A stretch of 64,000 bases of DNA from contig JACKDP010000002.1 in the NCBI GenBank assembly GCA_020633435.1, positions 186,001-250,000 of the forward strand, given 5' to 3'. The stretch's first letter is position 1. Each line of letters opens with the position of its first letter. Below the pieces are notes generated by a model. The model was not told the origin of the DNA. It saw only the letters and a program-made list of their open reading frames with translations, and did not search any database. Both the position numbers and the translations under genes were made by a program. Source of the DNA: Myxococcales bacterium. GTDB lineage: Bacteria > Myxococcota_A > Bradymonadia > UBA7976 > UBA1532. Of the stretch, positions 60,245-64,000 are shown in pieces.

Positions 60245-60501
60245 GGGGTCACCTTCCGGGGGGGTCTGGCCGGCGGGGCGGCTGCAGGAGTCCGTCGCGG
60301 GTCGGTAGAGGCTCGTCGGGGGGGCACCGGGGGCCGGCGCAGGCAGGGTTCACCGCGAATGGCCCGCACGGTGGTGGGCACAGGGTCACTCCAGAGCCGC
60401 GACGGCGCGGAACCTAGCAGAGCCGGGCCGGGCCGTCCATGGCCGCTTGCGCCCGGTGGCGGTTGGCGGGAAGGTGATCGGGCGCGCGCTCGTGGGGGGC
60501 G

Positions 60502-61143
60502 ATGTTCCAGATCTTCGCGAAGCTGCTGGCCTTTCGGCGCCCGCCCCCCGAGGACGACGGCGCCCTCGTGCGGGCGTGCCTGGACGGCGATCGGCGGGCC
60601 GGGCGGGCGCTCCTCGACCGGCTGCTGCCCGTGGTGCATGCCCGTGTGCGGCGGTGCCTGCGGGGGGCGTCGCTGGAGGGGGTGGACGCCGAGGACCTGG
60701 TGCAGGCCATCTGGGTGGGGCTGCTGGCCGAGGACGGGCGGGTGCTGCGGGCCTGGGATCCGACCCGGGGGGCGAGCCTGCAGAACTACGTGGGGCAGAT
60801 CGCGCAGCGCAAGACGCTCAACGCCCTGGAGCACGCGCGGGCGGCGCGGCGAGGCGGCGGGGCGGCGGGGCTGCCTCTCGACGAGGCCCGCGACGAGGCC
60901 CTCGGGCCCCCGGCGGACGCCCGGGCCGAGGATCGGGATCTGCTGGATCGCCTGGCCACCCACCTGAAGGCGGCGCTGCCGGAGCGGGGCTGGCTCGTCT
61001 TCCGGCTGCTCTACACCGATGGCTGCGAGGTGGGCGAGGTGGCCGACGCCCTCCAGGTGACGGCCCAGGTCGTCTACAACTGGCGGTTTCGCATCCGCAA
61101 GGAGGCCGAGGCCTTCCTGGCGGCGGCCGAGGTCAGCCCTTGA
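60502..61143 (+). CDS. RNA polymerase sigma-70-family factor (ECF-like)
   Basis: 213 residues. Region 2 is visible at about 18-105 (LVRACLDGDRRAGRALLDRL; VDAEDLVQAIWVGLL; SLQNYVGQIAQRKTLNALEH) and region 4 at about 150-205 (LPERGWLVFRLLYTDGCEVG; VADALQVTAQVVYNWRFRIR), with no region 1 or 3, as in ECF factors. The Asp of DAED, where ECF factors often have DA/PEDL/V, fits. No anti-sigma gene is adjacent, and its regulon is unknown. Its 3' end overlaps the convergent serC gene by 11 bases. Confidence 0.85.
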   Translation: MFQIFAKLLAFRRPPPEDDGALVRACLDGDRRAGRALLDRLLPVVHARVRRCLRGASLEGVDAEDLVQAIWVGLLAEDGRVLRAWDPTRGASLQNYVGQIAQRKTLNALEHARAARRGGGAAGLPLDEARDEALGPPADARAEDRDLLDRLATHLKAALPERGWLVFRLLYTDGCEVGEVADALQVTAQVVYNWRFRIRKEAEAFLAAAEVSP

Positions 61144-62212
61144 AGTCGGCCAGCAGCGCCACGAGGGCGTCGACGGAGGCGGGCTCGACGGCGTTGTAGA
61201 TGGAGGCGCGCAGGCCACCGACGCTGCGGTGGCCCTTGAGGCCCATCATGCCCCGGGCGGTGGCGAGCCGCAGGAAGGCGGCCTCCTGATCCTCGGTCTC
61301 CAGGCGGAACGTGACGTTCATCTGGGAGCGGCTGGCCGGCTCGGCGTGCCCGCGCACGAGGGGGTGGGCGTCGAGGGCCCCGTAGAGCGCCTCGGCCTTG
61401 GCGGCGTTGCGGGCCGCCATCGCGGCCAGGCCGCCCGCGTCCCGCACCCACTTCGCCACGAGGCCCACCACGTAGATCCCGAAGGTATTCGGGGTGTTGT
61501 ACATGGAGTCCTTCTTGGCGTGGGTGGCGTACCGCAGGATGACGGGCACGCTCGCGGCGCCGGTGTAGGCGTGCAGCAGGGCCTTCGGACCCAGCACGAT
61601 GGTCACGCCCGAGGGGCCGGCGTTCTTCTGGGCGCCGGCGTAGATGAGCTGGTAGGGGGCCACGTCGACGGGCCGCGACAAGAAGTCGCTGGACATGTCG
61701 CAGACGAGGGGCGCCCGCGACTGCGGGACGTGGTGGTACTGCGTGCCGTAGATGGTGTTGTTGCTGGTGTAGTGCAGGTAGGGCGCGTCGTCGGGCGTCG
61801 CGGGCACCTCGTCGGGGCCCGGCACGCGGTCGAAGCCGCGCTCGGCGCTGCTCCACAGCTCCACGGCGGCGCCGACGCGCCGGGCCTCGGCCAGGGCGTT
61901 CGTCGACCAGGTGCCGGTGTTGAGGTAGGCGCCCCCGCTGCCCAGGTTCATGGGCACCATGGCGAACTGGAGGCTCGCCCCGCCCTGCAGGAACAGGACG
62001 TCCCAGTCCGCCGGCAGCGCGTAGAGGTCGGCGATGGTCTGGCGGGCCTCGGCGATGATGGCCTCGTAGGTGGACGAGCGGTGGCTCATCTCCATGATGC
62101 TCAGGCCGCGCCCCTGCCAGTCGACGAGGTCGCGCTGGACCTCCTCCAGGACCGCGCGGGGCAGGGCCCCGGGCCCCGCGTTGAACACATGCTTGCGCTC
62201 GGCTCCACCCAT
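61133..62212 (-). CDS. serC: Phosphoserine aminotransferase
   Basis: 359 residues, canonical length. Start VFNAGPGALPRAVLEEVQRD and IMEMSHRSSTYEAII are diagnostic. VLFLQGGASLQFAMVPMNL binds the cofactor phosphate, and the PLP Lys is in YAGAQKNAGPSGVTIV. The C-terminus has GLKGHRSVGGLRASIYNAV, which binds substrate. It converts 3-phosphohydroxypyruvate and glutamate to phosphoserine and may also serve pyridoxal synthesis, although the PdxST pathway is present here. ATG 62212 gives the conserved N-terminus; other ser genes are not nearby. Confidence 0.97.
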   Translation of the reverse strand: MGGAERKHVFNAGPGALPRAVLEEVQRDLVDWQGRGLSIMEMSHRSSTYEAIIAEARQTIADLYALPADWDVLFLQGGASLQFAMVPMNLGSGGAYLNTGTWSTNALAEARRVGAAVELWSSAERGFDRVPGPDEVPATPDDAPYLHYTSNNTIYGTQYHHVPQSRAPLVCDMSSDFLSRPVDVAPYQLIYAGAQKNAGPSGVTIVLGPKALLHAYTGAASVPVILRYATHAKKDSMYNTPNTFGIYVVGLVAKWVRDAGGLAAMAARNAAKAEALYGALDAHPLVRGHAEPASRSQMNVTFRLETEDQEAAFLRLATARGMMGLKGHRSVGGLRASIYNAVEPASVDALVALLADFKG

Positions 62213-62251
62213 CTCGTCCTCCGGCCCCGCCAGCGTTGGGGGCGCCACATT

Positions 62252-62650
62252 CTACGGGGCATCGCCGTCGGGCAGTAGGGGGACGTCGGCCCAGAGGGCC
62301 ATCGGGGCCTCGCTCAAGAGGGCGCTCTTCACCGGGGTGTCGGCCCGCAGGGTGTAGACGGTGTCCTCCCCCGGCCGGGCGCGGACGGGGGCCTCCACCT
62401 CCAGGGCCACGCGCCGGCCGTCCTTCTCCAGCACGAAGGCCAGGTGGCCCGGCTCGTCCTCGTCGTCGACGAAGATCATGATCTCACTGGTCTTTTGCCC
62501 CGGCAGGAGCTGCTCGGGGGCGAGGTAGGTGCGGTTCTTGGTGGTGAACGTCACGTCGCTCACGGTCACGCCCGGCACCTCGCTCTCGACGGTGAGGGTG
62601 GTCGTGCAGGCCGAGAGCGACAGCAGGCAGAGCAGGAGGGCGGGCTTCAT
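62252..62650 (-). CDS. Small lipoprotein of unknown function
   Basis: 132 residues, signal with lipobox SLSACTTT (Cys about 15). The remainder is beta-rich and acidic, about 115 residues, with no family I recognise. The ATG at 62650 overlaps the stop of the preceding lipoprotein gene (ATGA), so the two are a translational pair. It lies 39 bases from the serC start. Confidence 0.65.
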   Translation of the reverse strand: MKPALLLCLLSLSACTTTLTVESEVPGVTVSDVTFTTKNRTYLAPEQLLPGQKTSEIMIFVDDEDEPGHLAFVLEKDGRRVALEVEAPVRARPGEDTVYTLRADTPVKSALLSEAPMALWADVPLLPDGDAP

Positions 62651-63192
62651 CGGTCGAGCTCCACGGTCAGGGTGAGGGCGCCGATCCAGGCCGAGCCGGC
62701 GCCGAGGGGGGCGTCGAAGGGCAGCCAGCCGTCGGCGCGGAGCGTGCGGCGGACGCCGGCGGCGTCCTCCAGGACGACCTCGCTCAGGCGGGCGGCGTGG
62801 GCCCCAGGGGCGAGCCTGCGATCGAGCAGGTCGAGCCAGGCGCCCACTGTCGCCGGGGGGGCGTCGGCGGCGTCGGCGTCGGCGGTGAGACGGGCGACGA
62901 GCAGGGCGCCGCGGGGGGCGTCGAGCAGGCGCCAGTCGCCGGCCTCGTCGGCGGCCTCCGGCAGGGGGGCGGCCAGCTCGAACCGGCCCCAGCGCTCGTC
63001 GTCGACGTCCAGCGTCACCTCGACGATGTGCTCGGGGGCGATGGCCCGGCCGTCGGTGGCCTCGAGGGTGATCTCCACCAGCAGGGCGTCGACCTGCCGG
63101 GCGCTGGCGGTGTCGTGGGTGACGGCCTGACCGGGCTCGGGGGGAGCGTCGCTGCAGGCGAGGAAGAGCAGGGGGAGGAGCGCGCGTCGCAT
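62647..63192 (-). CDS. Lipoprotein of unknown function, paired with the next gene
   Basis: 181 residues from ATG 63192 with GAAGGGA upstream; an alternative start at 63231 would bury the signal peptide. Lipobox LLFLACSD puts the Cys at about residue 13. The body is beta-rich with alternating hydrophobic strands and an acidic middle (ADADAADAPPA). Family not recognised. Coupled by ATGA to a second small lipoprotein, suggesting a two-component envelope complex. Confidence 0.65.
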   Translation of the reverse strand: MRRALLPLLFLACSDAPPEPGQAVTHDTASARQVDALLVEITLEATDGRAIAPEHIVEVTLDVDDERWGRFELAAPLPEAADEAGDWRLLDAPRGALLVARLTADADAADAPPATVGAWLDLLDRRLAPGAHAARLSEVVLEDAAGVRRTLRADGWLPFDAPLGAGSAWIGALTLTVELDR

Positions 63193-63352
63193 GGTGGATC
63201 CCTTCGTGGCAGACGCGGGGGGGCATCGCACGGGCCGTGCCGACGCGGGGGGCGGGCGTGGATCGGGCGGGGCGTGAAGCCGGGGTCACGCCGGAGGCCG
63301 GATCGTTCACGACCTGATCGACGCTGGCGGCGGCCCGTCGTACGCTGCGGAC

Positions 63353-63781
63353 ATGCCGCCCACCCCTGACCAGCTCGCCCTGCTGCGCGCCGCCCTGCGC
63401 CTCGCCGCGGCCCCCGGCCGCCGCGTCGCCGGGGACGCGGGACTCGTCGCCGAGGGGGGCGCCTGGGTCGGCCCCCTGATGAAGGCGGCCCGGAAGCACA
63501 CGAAGCCCTGGCGGGTGGGCCTGGACGTGGCCGCGCTCGACCTGCTGGTGCTCGCCGACGATGGCGAGGCGGCGCGGTTCCCCCTGGCCGGCAGCACCTG
63601 GGCGGAGGCGGCGACGGTGCTGGAGGAGACGCTCCAGGCCCACGTCGGCGTCGAGCTGGACCTGGCCGACGCGGTGGGGCCCGGGCGCATCGCCAGCCTC
63701 GACGCCGCCGATCGCGCGGCGCTGGCGGCGTGGCTCGACGCGGGCCGCGTGGCGGCGCTGGTGGCCGACGAGGGGGCATGA
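63353..63781 (+). CDS. Unknown 142-residue protein
   Basis: Has no signal peptide, membrane segment or recognised motif. Ala/Leu-rich helical ends flank a central beta-containing part (VGLDVAALDLLVLADDGEAA). The 4-base ATGA overlap with the following lipase-maturation-factor-like gene and consistent third-position GC support it as a real gene. Function unknown. Confidence 0.6.
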   Translation: MPPTPDQLALLRAALRLAAAPGRRVAGDAGLVAEGGAWVGPLMKAARKHTKPWRVGLDVAALDLLVLADDGEAARFPLAGSTWAEAATVLEETLQAHVGVELDLADAVGPGRIASLDAADRAALAAWLDAGRVAALVADEGA

Positions 63782-64000
63782 CCGGCCACTGGCCGCGCTG
63801 GATCTTCCTGCGGGTGCTGGGGCTCGTGCTCCTGGCGGCGTGCCTGTCGTTCTGGGTGCAGGCCCGGGGCCTCGTGGGCGAGAACGGCATCGTGCCCGCC
63901 GGCGACGCCCTGGCTCGAGTGGGGCCCTGGCTGGACGAGCAGGGGCGGTCACGCTGGCTGGAGGTCCCCACGCTGGGGTGGTGGGGCGCGGGCAACACCG
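63778..64000 (+). CDS. Lipase maturation factor-like membrane protein, 3' partial
   Basis: 74 codons are visible before the window ends. The start reads HWPRWIFLRVLGLVLLAACL, then SFWVQARGLVGENGIVPAGD, which matches the N-terminal membrane segment and following loop of the LMF1/DUF1222 family. Family members are multi-pass membrane proteins; in animals LMF1 folds lipases, and the bacterial role is unknown. ATG 63778 overlaps the preceding stop. Confidence 0.65.
   Translation, partial: MTGHWPRWIFLRVLGLVLLAACLSFWVQARGLVGENGIVPAGDALARVGPWLDEQGRSRWLEVPTLGWWGAGNT

Noticed and set aside
60245..60501. Riboswitch or attenuator before pyrG
   Set aside because: The leader is long, but I could not find the C-run/hairpin arrangement of known pyrG attenuation or a matching antiterminator.
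1..64000. tRNA or rRNA genes
   Set aside because: No clover-leaf arms with conserved TTCGA-type loops or rRNA signature stretches were seen on either strand; a small one could be missed by eye.

Overview
The window is about 70% GC or higher, with almost every third codon position G or C, dense gene packing and many 1-4 nt ATGA/GTGA/TGATG stop-start overlaps. The gene content (BamA-type barrel, RdgC pair, M16 protease pair, PEGA and TPR proteins, many Cys-anchored lipoproteins with Gly- or Pro/Asp/Ala-rich linkers, collagen-like surface proteins) fits a diderm of the Myxococcota/deltaproteobacterial kind. That assignment rests on style and gene content, not on a marker gene. No rRNA, tRNA, integrase or CRISPR array was seen.

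Layout. 1-7 kb: a BamA/TamA-like barrel (5' end outside the window), an unknown envelope protein, a Trm112-like protein, a SulP permease, a secreted protein and an FAD oxidoreductase coupled to a Gly-rich lipoprotein that carries a frameshift. 8.3-13.5 kb: a four-gene coupled operon with a histone-deacetylase-fold hydrolase, an MMPL/RND exporter, a PhnD-like binding protein and a TPR lipoprotein. 13.4-16.5 kb: TetR plus a PEP-synthase/rifampicin-phosphotransferase-like enzyme split over two genes in reverse domain order. 16.6-22 kb: a tandem duplication of lipoprotein + collagen-stalk/RCC1 genes, with copy B full of indels. 22-28.9 kb: phosphohexomutase and ManC (GDP-mannose supply), RdgC and a partner, DUF420, a WlbB-like acyltransferase fusion, a J-domain protein and a vWA lipoprotein. 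29-35.8 kb: pdxST, TetR with two palindromic operators facing a metallo-beta-lactamase-fold protein, a two-component system, a DnaQ-like exonuclease and a lipoprotein. 35.9-40.1 kb: an operon of nicotinamidase-like hydrolase, vWA, PP2C and atypical kinase behind an unusually AT-rich promoter. 40-47.7 kb: acyltransferase, AraC regulator, an orphan tail-sheath protein, a CBM20 lipoprotein, a RAYT-type transposase with two 58-bp repeats, an unknown protein and UppP. 47.7-64 kb: M16 pair, frameshifted receiver, M81 peptidase, NHL lipoprotein, PEGA/TPR pair, methyltransferase/epimerase pair, pyrG, a sigma factor, serC, two small lipoproteins, and the start of a lipase-maturation-factor-like gene.

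The most interesting candidates are the vWA-PP2C-kinase operon, whose three components match the architecture of the TerY-P triad, with a nicotinamidase-like enzyme as first gene; the duplicated collagen/RCC1 surface proteins with near-identical stalks and diverged tips; the split swivel/ATP-grasp enzyme; the orphan tail sheath; and the RAYT with its repeat pair. Several genes (8.0, 14.1, 17.7-21.9 and 50.8 kb) show frameshifts, mostly in homopolymers or repeats, so assembly error must be excluded before calling them decayed.
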